Source: JAHEKD01 sp965215945 (GTDB lineage Bacteria; Pseudomonadota; Gammaproteobacteria; Arenicellales; JAHEKD01). Taken from it: 64,000 nucleotides of DNA. The DNA lies in NCBI GenBank assembly GCA_965215945.1, contig CBDCFC010000021.1:32618-96617 (forward strand), read 5' to 3'. Under the pieces are notes generated by a model that had not been told where the DNA came from, did no database searches, and saw only the letters and a program-made list of their open reading frames with translations. The translations under genes and the position numbers were made by a program. Shown here one piece after another: positions 16,955 through 25,462 of the stretch. The stretch's first letter is position 1. Each line of letters opens with the position of its first letter.

Positions 16955-16989
16955 GACCGGGCACTAAGCCCGGTAAAGCCTAAGCCGTA

Positions 16990-17490
16990 TTAACCGCAAG
17001 TACCGCTACTGCAGCAGTCATCTTCTTTAGCTTGGTGAATGTGACCATGGCTAATTTCTTCTTCTGTGGCATCACGTATATCTTTGACTGAACCTTCAAA
17101 CTTAAGAGGAACACCGGCAAGAGGGTGATTTTCATCAACAACGACTTCATTCTCTCTTACTTCAACGATTGTCGCAATGACAACGTTTTCATCCTGATCC
17201 AAAGTTTGGAATTGCATACCGGGCTGCAAATTATCAGATTCGAAATTTTCTTTTCCGACAGTAATAACCAGATCTTCATTTTTATCGCCAAAAGCATCTG
17301 CAGGCTGAAGAGTAAAATTAAAATCATCTCCGGCTTTTAGACCGTCAATGGCTTTTTCAAGTGCAGGGAGAATGTTTTCATGGCCGTGGAGGTAAACCAG
17401 GTTGCTGTCTTCAGTGTCATCCAGGACATCGCCCTTATCATTAGTCATTTTGTAGGAAATTGTAACAACTTTATCGTTAATAGCATTCAT
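16990..17490 (-). CDS. slyD: FKBP-type peptidyl-prolyl isomerase SlyD
   Basis: The 166-residue protein begins MNAINDKVVTISYKMTNDKG and has the SlyD layout: an FKBP half, an inserted-in-flap chaperone domain (about 65-125), return of the FKBP fold with HPLAGVPLKFEGSVKDI, and a metal-binding tail (HGHIHQ...DDCCSSGTCG). It catalyses prolyl isomerisation, acts as a cytosolic chaperone and can bind nickel for hydrogenase maturation in other bacteria. The tail is short but keeps His and four Cys. The ATG at 17490 follows AAGAAGG by eight bases. It is divergent from the DUF349 gene. Confidence 0.92.
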   Translation of the reverse strand: MNAINDKVVTISYKMTNDKGDVLDDTEDSNLVYLHGHENILPALEKAIDGLKAGDDFNFTLQPADAFGDKNEDLVITVGKENFESDNLQPGMQFQTLDQDENVVIATIVEVRENEVVVDENHPLAGVPLKFEGSVKDIRDATEEEISHGHIHQAKEDDCCSSGTCG

Positions 17491-17642
17491 ATGATAAACC
17501 TTCTTATTTTTTACAGAAACTAATGCTGGAATCTTTTTTTAAAAGGTGTGAACGAAATAACTGCTGATCCTTGCTCAGATTCATTTGTCATGTATTGTGT
17601 CTGTCCAGCAAACAGGAAACAGATTGACATATAGGAATGTTT

Positions 17643-20600
17643 ATGGGTTTATTAGACTTTTTTAGACCTGATTGGAAACACAGCGATCCTGACGTAAGAA
17701 AGAAAACTCTCTTGAGAGAAACTGACAGTAATGTTTTAATCGAAGCTCTCAATGAAGAATCAGATAACAGTGTAATTTCAGCCGTTTTAGAAAATTTATC
17801 AACAATAGAAGCTCTTGCCGCAGTAGATGGTAAAATACAGGGGCATACCGGAGAGCTTATCACCAAGAAACTGGCGGGATTATATTTCGAGCAGTCTTTA
17901 AAAGCTAAATCAAGTGCAGAAGTATTTTTTGACAAACTGGAAGAAAAACAGATCAGCAGAATTGCCCGTGAGTCATCCAGTGAAGAGGTTCAGTTAGCAG
18001 CCATAGATAAGCTGAGCAGTGAGGAAATGTTAATTTCCGTAGTTCAAAATTCCGATAAAAAAGCAGCACAGCATGCTCTGGAAAGAATTTCAGATAGAGA
18101 ACAGCTGCAGAAATTAGCCAAGTCAGCCAGGCACAAAGGCACCAAAGCAGCAGTTCGTAAACGCTATGATCATCTTTATGGCGAAGAAGAAAGAGCCCAG
18201 GAAAGAAGAGATGACGGTCAGCAAAAACTCGAAAAAATTCTCAAAGTTCTCGAAGGCATGGCGACTTTACCTGACTGGTCTGAGCTAGGTGGAGACTATC
18301 AGACCCAGCTGGATCGCTGGCAGTCTTTATCTGAGTTTGCCACCGAAGAGTTAAATCAGCGTTTTAAAGAAGCCTGTACAAGTTGTATTCAGCGTAAAGA
18401 CAACTTCGAAAAAGAACAGGCAGAGCTGGCAGAGAAAAATAGAATTATCGAAGAGCGAGTTACAAAAAGACGCAAGCTTCTCCAGGATTTACTTACAGAT
18501 ACAGAAAGTTTACAGGAAAACCCTGTCGAGCTTTTGGCTGATTATAAAGGCCATTGGGAAGCCATTGGCGAAAGTGAAGAAGCAGAAGAAAAAGAACTCT
18601 CAAGAAAGTTCGAAAAGGCTGTAAAGTCCTTTGACTCCAAGCAGGAAGTTTTAAGAGATATTCGTGATAAGCGCGAGTCTGTGAAGCAGAATTTAGCGGA
18701 TATTTGTACGAATGCAGAAGAACTCAAGGATTCGGCTGATGCGGACAATGTAACCAAATCTTTGGAGTCGCTACGTAAAAGACTTTTAAAAATATCTCCA
18801 GACTTTCAAAAAGAGCTGTCAGCAGAGTTTGAGCAGGCTTCACAAGCTGTAAAAACTTTGAGTGAACAGCTTAGTGAAATTCAAGCTAAAGCTGAAGAAG
18901 CTCAAAAAGAGCTGCTTGCAGAATATAACAAAATCATTGAAACTGTTGATTCATTTGAGACTTCATCAAAGGAAAATACCGAGACAGTTAAAGAGCTGCA
19001 AAAGAAGTGGAAAGAGATCGATACTCTAAGTTCCAAAGAACAGGAAAAGCTTAATCGTAAATTTCAGAAATCCTGTGATGCTTATTTTGACAAAGTTAAA
19101 GAGTATGTCGAGGAAAAAGAGTGGAGTGAATTTGCGAACTTAAGTGCCAAGGAAAATCTGATAAAGCAAATGGAAGCTTTGGAATCAGTAGAAGACCCTC
19201 AGGAACTGGCAAAGCAAATCAAGAAACTTCAGGATGACTGGAAGCAGACAGGGCATGTCCCACATGAAAAGTCAGATGAAGTCTGGGAGCGTTTTAAATC
19301 TACATCCGATAAGCTTTATGAACGTTGTAAGGCTTATTATGAAGAGCAGGATAAGGTTCGCCAGGAAAACCTTGAGCAAAAGAAGGCTGTTTGTGAAGAA
19401 GCTGAACAGCTGGCCAATTCCGAAGACTGGAAAGCTACAGCTGACAAACTGAAAGGTTTGCAGACAAAATGGAAAGAAATTGGCCCGGGACCGCGCAAAG
19501 AAGAACAGGAAATCTGGGAACGTTTTAGAAAAGCCTGTGACGCCTTTTTTGGAAAGCGTAAAGAACATTTTGCTGAAGTTGACGCCGGCAGAGAGGAAAA
19601 TACAGCTAAGAAAGAAGCTCTGGTAGCAGAAATTGAAGAAGTCGCTCAAAGCGATAAAATGCGTGAAGCAGCGCAGAGAATAAAAGAGCTTCAAAAACAG
19701 TGGAAAGAGATCGGTCCGGCTGAAAGATCCAAGGAACAGGACCTTTGGAAACGCTTCAGGAAATGTGCAGATGACTTCTTTTCTAAACGCAAAGAAAACT
19801 ATGAACAGGCTCAGTCTAAGCTGGGTGAAAATGCTGAAGTTAAAGAAAAGTTCATTGCAGAGCTGGCGAAGAAACTGGAAGGTTTGTCTGATGAATCTGA
19901 CTGGACGGCTCTTTCTCAGTCTTTCAAACAGGCACAAAAAGACTTCAATAACATGCCTGGTGCAGGAGCTGATACTGATAAGGAATTGAGGAAAAAACTC
20001 AGAGAAGTCTGTGACACTTTCTTCAACGCCCGCAGTGAACACTTTGATAAATTGAGTGACGAAGATAAAGAGAATCTCGAGAAAAAAGAAGAGTTCTGTT
20101 TGAAGGTGGAACTTTTTGCTGAGTCGACTGAATGGTCGGAAACAGCTGAGGAGCTCAAGAAATACCAGGCTGAGTTCAAAGAACTGCCATCGGTCAATGA
20201 GAAATATGATGCTATCATGTTTAAACGCTTTAACGAGATCTGTAATCAATTTTTTGAAAGAAGACGTGAACACTTTGAGGAGCTGGACGAAACCCGTCAG
20301 GAAAACCTCAAGAAAAAAGTCGAGCTTTGTGAAAGAATGGAAGAGATCGCCGGAGTTGAGTTTGAGAGATCAGACTCAGATGACGAAGCAGAAGATGTTT
20401 CTGTTGAAGATATGGCGGCTCAGTTAAAAAATGCTTTTGCCAATAATTTTGGTGGCTATGAAGAGAAAGCTAAAAAACCGATGTCTTTCAGAGAGGCTGG
20501 GCAGGAAGTTCGCGAACTGCAGGCTGCCTGGAAAGAGGTAGGAGCTGTTCCAAAAGCAAAATCTCAGCAGGTTTGGGAACGTTTTAGAAAGGCCTGTGAT

Positions 20601-20885
20601 GTTTTTTATGATCAGCGCAGAGACTTTTATGCTTCCAAAGAGAAAGACTTTGAGAAAAACCTCGAACTTAAAAACTCAATTTTGAGTGAGCTAAAAGAGG
20701 AAGCGGCAAAAGAAGAAAAAGACTTTAAGAAAGTTAAAAGCCTACAAAAAAAATGGCGTGATATTGGTGAAGTTGCGATCAAATTCTCCCGCAATTTGAA
20801 TAAAGATTACCGTGCAATCTGCGATAAGATTTATGGTAATAAAAAACCAGAAGATGAAACAGAGAAAGAGAACATTCGAATTTAA
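17643..20885 (+). CDS. Giant DUF349 repeat protein
   Basis: The ATG at 17643 is preferred to 17637 because AGGA lies six bases before it, while it abuts the other. The 1080-residue, highly charged coiled-coil protein contains about nine DUF349 repeats from residue 290 onward. Each has a core such as LQKKWKEIGP followed by WERFRKACDAFFGKRKEHF. The first 180 residues form a separate helical region. DUF349 proteins are cytoplasmic and poorly characterised; bacterial homologues have been tied to ribosome or stress functions only tentatively. A large antisense ORF (19272-20273) is a by-product of its Lys/Glu-rich codons. It is followed by serA 108 bp downstream in the same direction. Confidence 0.88.
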   Translation: MGLLDFFRPDWKHSDPDVRKKTLLRETDSNVLIEALNEESDNSVISAVLENLSTIEALAAVDGKIQGHTGELITKKLAGLYFEQSLKAKSSAEVFFDKLEEKQISRIARESSSEEVQLAAIDKLSSEEMLISVVQNSDKKAAQHALERISDREQLQKLAKSARHKGTKAAVRKRYDHLYGEEERAQERRDDGQQKLEKILKVLEGMATLPDWSELGGDYQTQLDRWQSLSEFATEELNQRFKEACTSCIQRKDNFEKEQAELAEKNRIIEERVTKRRKLLQDLLTDTESLQENPVELLADYKGHWEAIGESEEAEEKELSRKFEKAVKSFDSKQEVLRDIRDKRESVKQNLADICTNAEELKDSADADNVTKSLESLRKRLLKISPDFQKELSAEFEQASQAVKTLSEQLSEIQAKAEEAQKELLAEYNKIIETVDSFETSSKENTETVKELQKKWKEIDTLSSKEQEKLNRKFQKSCDAYFDKVKEYVEEKEWSEFANLSAKENLIKQMEALESVEDPQELAKQIKKLQDDWKQTGHVPHEKSDEVWERFKSTSDKLYERCKAYYEEQDKVRQENLEQKKAVCEEAEQLANSEDWKATADKLKGLQTKWKEIGPGPRKEEQEIWERFRKACDAFFGKRKEHFAEVDAGREENTAKKEALVAEIEEVAQSDKMREAAQRIKELQKQWKEIGPAERSKEQDLWKRFRKCADDFFSKRKENYEQAQSKLGENAEVKEKFIAELAKKLEGLSDESDWTALSQSFKQAQKDFNNMPGAGADTDKELRKKLREVCDTFFNARSEHFDKLSDEDKENLEKKEEFCLKVELFAESTEWSETAEELKKYQAEFKELPSVNEKYDAIMFKRFNEICNQFFERRREHFEELDETRQENLKKKVELCERMEEIAGVEFERSDSDDEAEDVSVEDMAAQLKNAFANNFGGYEEKAKKPMSFREAGQEVRELQAAWKEVGAVPKAKSQQVWERFRKACDVFYDQRRDFYASKEKDFEKNLELKNSILSELKEEAAKEEKDFKKVKSLQKKWRDIGEVAIKFSRNLNKDYRAICDKIYGNKKPEDETEKENIRI

Positions 20886-20993
20886 ATCTATGACAAACGG
20901 AGATGCCTTTTTTTGCGTGTCAAGGCATTGTAATGTAGCCGCTTATCAGTAAATTCGGGGACTCAGGAGAAGAATTGTTAAGGATCTAGAGGA

Positions 20994-22556
20994 ATGCTAG
21001 TTTTAATACCTACAAAATTGTCAACAGTGGCTAAAGGTATCCTTGAAGAAGCAGGATACGAAGTAGTTCAGGAAGCAGGCGCTGATCTTGCTGAACTTGC
21101 CGCTAAATACCCTCATGCAGACGGAATGATCGTTCGCAGTGAAAAAATTACTGCTGATGTAATTGATAGTTTCCCGCAGCTTAAAATTATCGTTAGAGCC
21201 GGTGCCGGTTATAACACAATCGATATTAAACATGCCCGCAGCAAAGATATCGCTGTTATGAACACTCCGGGTGCAAACTCAAATGCAGTTGCCGAAGAAG
21301 TTGTCGGACTTATGCTTGCTGGCTGCCGTAACTTCATCCAAGGTGACGTTTCCACAAGAAGCGGTCTTTGGGAGAAAGGCAAACTTATGGGAACTGAGCT
21401 GACTGCTAAGAAAGTAGGTATACTTGGCTTTGGAAATATTGGTCAGCTGGTAGCTAAAAGACTGAAAGGTTTTGAAGTGGACATCATGATCTACGACCCG
21501 TATGTCTCCAAAGATAAAGCTAAAGAGTTTGGTGTAACTATAGCAACTACCAGTGAAATTTTTGCAGAGTGCGATTTCATTACACTTCACATGCCTGCGA
21601 CAGAAGAAACGAACAATATGATCAATAAAGATCTGTTTTCGTTGATGAAAGACGGTTCTGTTCTTGTGAACTGTGCCCGTGCAGAAATTCTCGATGAAGA
21701 TGATCTTAGAGAAGCTAAGAAAGAAAAGAATATCATTTTCTGTAACGATGTTTACATGAAAGACGCTCCTGGTGAAAAATCTTGTGCTGATGTTTCTGAA
21801 ATCATGCTTCCTCACTTAGGTGCAAGTACTGTAGAAGCTAATACAAATGCAGCAATGAAGGCTGCTAATCAGTTAATCGGCTACCTGGATCGCGGTATTT
21901 CAACTTTCGTTGTAAATAAAGCAGTTCCGGACGGTTTAGAGCAAATCTTCCAGCAATTGGCTTTTGTTCTGGGAAGAACAGCACGCGGTTACCTTGGATC
22001 CAATGCAGCTCCACATGAAATTCAGTGCAGTTTCTATGGCAAGCTTAATGAATTTAACAAATGGCTTGTTCCTTCTGTAGTAGCAGGAATTACTAACGAT
22101 AAAGCCATCAATGACTACAATGCCGCTGAAGCCTACCTTCAGGAAAAAGGTATTGAGTTAAAGATCCGTGAGACTGATGAAAGCAAGAATTATGGTGATT
22201 CAATCACTGTTGATCTGCTTCAGGAATCCGGCACTTTGGCTCGTGTCAGTGTTCGCGGTACTCTCACTGAAGGAAATGTTATCATTTCAAGAATTGATGA
22301 TTTTGATAAACTTTATTTCGAACCTAGCGGACATAGTGTTATATTCAACTATGAAGATCGTCCTGGTGTGATCGCACAGATAACTCAGGCACTTGCTGAT
22401 GAGGGTATCAATATCGATGATATTCGCTCTCCGCACAATGCTAAAGGAAACAGATCCATAGCAGTTTTAAAAGTAAATAAAGCTGTTGATCAGGCGATAA
22501 TCGAAAAGATTAAGGCTCAGTTAAATTGTGAGGTTGGCTTCCACCTTCATATTTAA
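20994..22556 (+). CDS. serA: D-3-phosphoglycerate dehydrogenase (ACT-domain type)
   Basis: A 520-residue long-form SerA that oxidises 3-phosphoglycerate in the first step of serine synthesis. Visible are VRAGAGYNTIDI (substrate loop), the NAD-binding GILGFGNIGQLVAKRL, NCARAEILDE with the catalytic Arg, LPHLGAST with the catalytic His, an intervening allosteric domain (about 315-440) and a C-terminal ACT domain (VIFNYEDRPGVIAQ). The usual DVFxxEP loop that holds the catalytic Glu reads NDVYMKDAPG, so the acid may be Asp. AAGGA lies nine bases before the ATG. The SUMF1-type gene follows after 14 bp, probably co-transcribed. Confidence 0.92.
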   Translation: MLVLIPTKLSTVAKGILEEAGYEVVQEAGADLAELAAKYPHADGMIVRSEKITADVIDSFPQLKIIVRAGAGYNTIDIKHARSKDIAVMNTPGANSNAVAEEVVGLMLAGCRNFIQGDVSTRSGLWEKGKLMGTELTAKKVGILGFGNIGQLVAKRLKGFEVDIMIYDPYVSKDKAKEFGVTIATTSEIFAECDFITLHMPATEETNNMINKDLFSLMKDGSVLVNCARAEILDEDDLREAKKEKNIIFCNDVYMKDAPGEKSCADVSEIMLPHLGASTVEANTNAAMKAANQLIGYLDRGISTFVVNKAVPDGLEQIFQQLAFVLGRTARGYLGSNAAPHEIQCSFYGKLNEFNKWLVPSVVAGITNDKAINDYNAAEAYLQEKGIELKIRETDESKNYGDSITVDLLQESGTLARVSVRGTLTEGNVIISRIDDFDKLYFEPSGHSVIFNYEDRPGVIAQITQALADEGINIDDIRSPHNAKGNRSIAVLKVNKAVDQAIIEKIKAQLNCEVGFHLHI

Positions 22557-22570
22557 TGATTGGAATGTAA

Positions 22571-23302
22571 ATGGCTCTAAAATTTTTTAACACCGGCGAG
22601 ATTATAAAAGATAACTTCGGTCAGGAGTTTTGTTTTATCCCGGAGGGAACTTTCCTCGGAGGAGAAGACGGAAAAACTGAAGTTGAAATTTTAGCGCCTT
22701 TTTACATGGCTCGCAATCCACTTCCAATGGCTTTATTTCATGCCTTCATGAGTGATACTAAACACGAGTTGTCTGATGATGACTTTGATAAGCTTTTGGA
22801 AGTGTCGCCAATGCCTGACTGCCCGGCTACAAATATTAGCTGGCTCGATGCTAAAGAAATTTGCCGATGGCTGAGAAAGAAAACGGGTCATTACTACAGT
22901 CTTCCTCAAAATGATGAATGGGAAAAAGCTGCTCGAGGTGAAGATGGACGTCTTTATCCCTGGGGAAATGAGCCACCAGATGAATCCAGAGCATATTTTG
23001 ACAAGCTTGAAAGCGGTACGACCAGTCAGCTTGGGATACGCCCTAAAAGCGCCAGTCCTTATGGTTGTTATGATATGTCAGGGAATGTTTGGGAATGGTG
23101 TATCGATTCATTTGATGACGAAAGAGATCCGCATATTTTGAAAGGCGGTTCATGGCAGAATCCGTCAGAGTTCCTGAATACAGGTCTAAAAACTTTTAGT
23201 TTCCCACCGGAAAAGCGTCGCCCTTACATGGGTTTAAGGCTTTTATACCTTCCTCAGGGTGAAATGCTAGAGTATTATCAAAATGCTTATGCGAATCAGT
23301 AA
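22571..23302 (+). CDS. SUMF1/formylglycine-generating-enzyme-fold protein without the active-site Cys pair
   Basis: A 243-residue cytosolic protein with the FGE-sulfatase fold: IPEGTFLGGEDG, YSLPQNDEWEKAARGEDGRL, YPWGNEPP, GCYDMSGNVWEWC and ILKGGSWQNPSEF. True FGE carries two Cys in the region after RGGS; here that region (LKGGSWQNPSEFLNTGLKTF) has none. It is therefore unlikely to activate the sulfatases at 47503 and 63855, and is more likely one of the many non-FGE members of the fold. It is 14 bp behind serA, probably in one operon. Confidence 0.85.
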   Translation: MALKFFNTGEIIKDNFGQEFCFIPEGTFLGGEDGKTEVEILAPFYMARNPLPMALFHAFMSDTKHELSDDDFDKLLEVSPMPDCPATNISWLDAKEICRWLRKKTGHYYSLPQNDEWEKAARGEDGRLYPWGNEPPDESRAYFDKLESGTTSQLGIRPKSASPYGCYDMSGNVWEWCIDSFDDERDPHILKGGSWQNPSEFLNTGLKTFSFPPEKRRPYMGLRLLYLPQGEMLEYYQNAYANQ

Positions 23303-23321
23303 GAAACTGAATTAAAGCCCT

Positions 23322-24449
23322 TTAAATCTCCTCTATAATATCAATAAATTGCTGAGCTATGCTATTCCAGCTGTGGCTTTGAATAAGATTTGGCGCAAGC
23401 TCCCAGGCTCTTTCTCGTAATTCTAAATCCTTTACGCTTGTGTGCATTACTTCTACAAACTTTGAAAAGTTAATTTCTAGGCCATACCCCAGAGCCATTT
23501 TTTCCAGTTTGGAGGGAACTCTGATAGATGAACCATCGAGTGTAAAGTCATCAGTTGGTCCGCCATCAGTACAAATGACAGGTAGACCACAGGCTTGAGC
23601 TTCGAGAACAGGCATATTAAAGCCTTCAGCTCTGTAGGGACTAAGATAGATGTCGGCTGAATGGTAAAGTTTGAGCATTTCTCTTTCGTTGAGATTATCA
23701 CCTATATATTTAAGGCGGCTTAGAACATCTTTTTGTTCAGCATCGGAAAATTGGCAATCTATAAAGAGTTTGTGGAGCATTTCCTTCGACTTGTAAAGAG
23801 AGTCGGCCCCTTTTAAAGTTAAACTGCAATTGGGGTGACGTTTTATGATCTCATTAAAAGCTTTAAGAAGTGTGTCTATTCCTTTATTTGCAGTCATAGC
23901 TCCGATATGCAGGAAGTTGATATTGGCGCTTTTACGGATCTCTCTTTGTCTCTTGCGGTGTAAGCTGAAGTCTTTCCTGTAGCGGTAGGCTGGAAAAAAG
24001 CCGTGGGGATGGACGATTATTTTTTCTTTTGGGATACCGGTATTTATGAGACCCTTTTTAGACCATAGTGAAGGCGTAACTATATATTGGCCGGACTGTT
24101 TAAGTTCTTTAAGTTGCTGGTCTGAAATGTTTTCTTTAGCGTTATCGTACTCGCAGGTGACAAAAGTAAGAAGCTTTTTATGCTCAGATTCAGAAAAATT
24201 GAAGGGAAAAGAAATTCTGAAGTGAATATCTACTGTTGTTTGGCAATTCTTTAAAGAGTTAATCTGTTCTTGATCTTTTTGGTCAAAAAGTTCAGCCTTT
24301 TGCCAGTGAGAGTTGAAGAACTCAGCATCTTTAAAGAATACACTTTGAGGATTTAGTTTATTGAGTTCAAGAGCCAGTGACTGTGCCACAAGTGAGTAAC
24401 TGTGTGGTAGTTGTCTCCAGCCTTCAATAAGTATAGTTTTTTGCTTCAC
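23322..24449 (-). CDS. Glycosyltransferase family 4-like protein (GTG start)
   Basis: A 375-residue GT-B glycosyltransferase: the N-terminal half has ILIEGWRQLPHSYSLVAQ, and the C-terminal half has INFLHIGAMTANKGIDTLLKAF and the donor-binding SADIYLSPYRAEGFNMPVLEAQACGLPVI (split here only by reading). It transfers a sugar from a nucleotide donor, probably in surface polysaccharide or glycoprotein synthesis. The start is GTG at 24449, six bases after AGGGA. No other polysaccharide genes adjoin it, so the substrate is unknown. Confidence 0.87.
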   Translation of the reverse strand: MKQKTILIEGWRQLPHSYSLVAQSLALELNKLNPQSVFFKDAEFFNSHWQKAELFDQKDQEQINSLKNCQTTVDIHFRISFPFNFSESEHKKLLTFVTCEYDNAKENISDQQLKELKQSGQYIVTPSLWSKKGLINTGIPKEKIIVHPHGFFPAYRYRKDFSLHRKRQREIRKSANINFLHIGAMTANKGIDTLLKAFNEIIKRHPNCSLTLKGADSLYKSKEMLHKLFIDCQFSDAEQKDVLSRLKYIGDNLNEREMLKLYHSADIYLSPYRAEGFNMPVLEAQACGLPVICTDGGPTDDFTLDGSSIRVPSKLEKMALGYGLEINFSKFVEVMHTSVKDLELRERAWELAPNLIQSHSWNSIAQQFIDIIEEI

Positions 24450-24571
24450 TTAAAATCCCTAAAAGTTTGGTAAAACTTTCAAGCAAATTCTATACCGGGA
24501 ATGACCATTTTTATTTTCAACTTGGAAAAAATCTTAGAAAGGGCAGGTCAGGGTGATAGCGGGCGATGGTG

Positions 24572-24688
24572 TTATTTTTTAAGGAAAGGCGGTTTTTTTG
24601 TCTTTTCTTTGCGAACTGGTACTTTCGCCTTTTCCGGCTGCTGGCTCTCAATATACTGTTTTATTTTATCAACTATCCATTCTATCAT
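24572..24688 (-). CDS. Small basic protein, 38 residues
   Basis: On the minus strand, ATG at 24688 is preceded by AAGGAGG with a five-base gap, the best ribosome binding site in this part of the window. The frame encodes 38 residues beginning MIEWIVDKIKQYIESQQPEK, with an amphipathic N-terminal helix and a Lys/Pro-rich tail ending PPFLKK. There is no signal peptide. It lies alone in a 392-bp gap between the nitroreductase and glycosyltransferase genes, all reading leftward. An opposite-strand ORF (24566-24877), Phe/Leu-rich and without a ribosome binding site, is its antisense shadow. Function unknown; it could be a small membrane-surface or nucleic-acid-binding protein. Confidence 0.6.
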   Translation of the reverse strand: MIEWIVDKIKQYIESQQPEKAKVPVRKEKTKKPPFLKK

Positions 24689-24841
24689 TTGAGCCTCCTT
24701 GTGTGTGACATCCCTCATAAATTCTTATTTGTACCACTTACTAAGGTAAGTCTTTTACGAAGCGAATGCTCTATTTTTTTGAAAAAAAATAATATTATTA
24801 CACAAATATGTGCTTTTGAGTGCTCAGAAGTAAATATTTTA

Positions 24842-25447
24842 TTAGTTGAAACGGTTTTTGATAACTATTTCATTTAAAGGAAGTTGCCCGCCTCTGGGGT
24901 TTGCTGGTTCAATGGCTTTGCCAATGGCAACAAACATTGCTAATACGTGGTCTTCCGGCAGCTTAATAAGTTCTGCTACCTTATCAAAGTCAAAACCGTC
25001 CATAGGACAGGAGTCGTAGCCCATACCTTTGGCAGCCAGCATTAGAGTTTGTGCTGCAATGCCACATGAGCGCATGCATTCATCCTGCTGAACCCGGTCT
25101 TTTCCCTCATAGTAATTGCCGATTGCAGGAATGAGATAATCCTGGACTTCTTTAGGAGCATTCACCCAGTAACGCTCAGGATTTTTCGTCCAGGCTTTTT
25201 TGTCAGCACATAAAACGACCAGCAGAGATGAATCGGTCACTTGCGCCTGGCCCCAGGCTGCCTCTTTAATCTGATTTCTAAGCTCTGTGTCTTCAACAAT
25301 TAGAAAACGCCAGTGCTGTATATTAAAAGCTGTTGGTGAAAGCGCAGCCAGAGATAAAATCTGCTTTTGTTCATCCTCTGTCATTATATGATCAGGGTCA
25401 AAGTGTTTAACAGATCTTCTTTCCTGAATAGCTTTTAGTACATCCAT
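24842..25447 (-). CDS. Nitroreductase-family flavoprotein
   Basis: A 201-residue FMN-dependent oxidoreductase: VLKAIQERRSVKHFDPD with the FMN-phosphate Arg/Ser, LAALSPTAFNIQHWRFLIVE, the GIAAQTLMLAAKGMGYDSCP segment and a terminal NRFN. The family reduces nitroaromatics or quinones with NAD(P)H in the cytosol as a dimer. AAAGG lies six bases before the ATG. It is 15 bp from the His-rich membrane protein gene, which precedes it, so the two are probably one transcript. Confidence 0.9.
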   Translation of the reverse strand: MDVLKAIQERRSVKHFDPDHIMTEDEQKQILSLAALSPTAFNIQHWRFLIVEDTELRNQIKEAAWGQAQVTDSSLLVVLCADKKAWTKNPERYWVNAPKEVQDYLIPAIGNYYEGKDRVQQDECMRSCGIAAQTLMLAAKGMGYDSCPMDGFDFDKVAELIKLPEDHVLAMFVAIGKAIEPANPRGGQLPLNEIVIKNRFN

Positions 25448-25462
25448 TTTAAACCTTTTAGA

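Noticed and set aside
19272..20273. 333-residue ORF antisense to the DUF349 gene
   Set aside because: It is Phe/Leu/Ser-rich, the mirror of Lys/Glu codons in the giant coiled-coil protein, and has no ribosome binding site or domain.
24566..24877. 103-residue ORF opposite the small basic protein
   Set aside because: It is in exact codon register with the minus-strand 38-codon gene, rich in Phe/Leu, lacks a ribosome binding site and runs into the nitroreductase 3-prime end.
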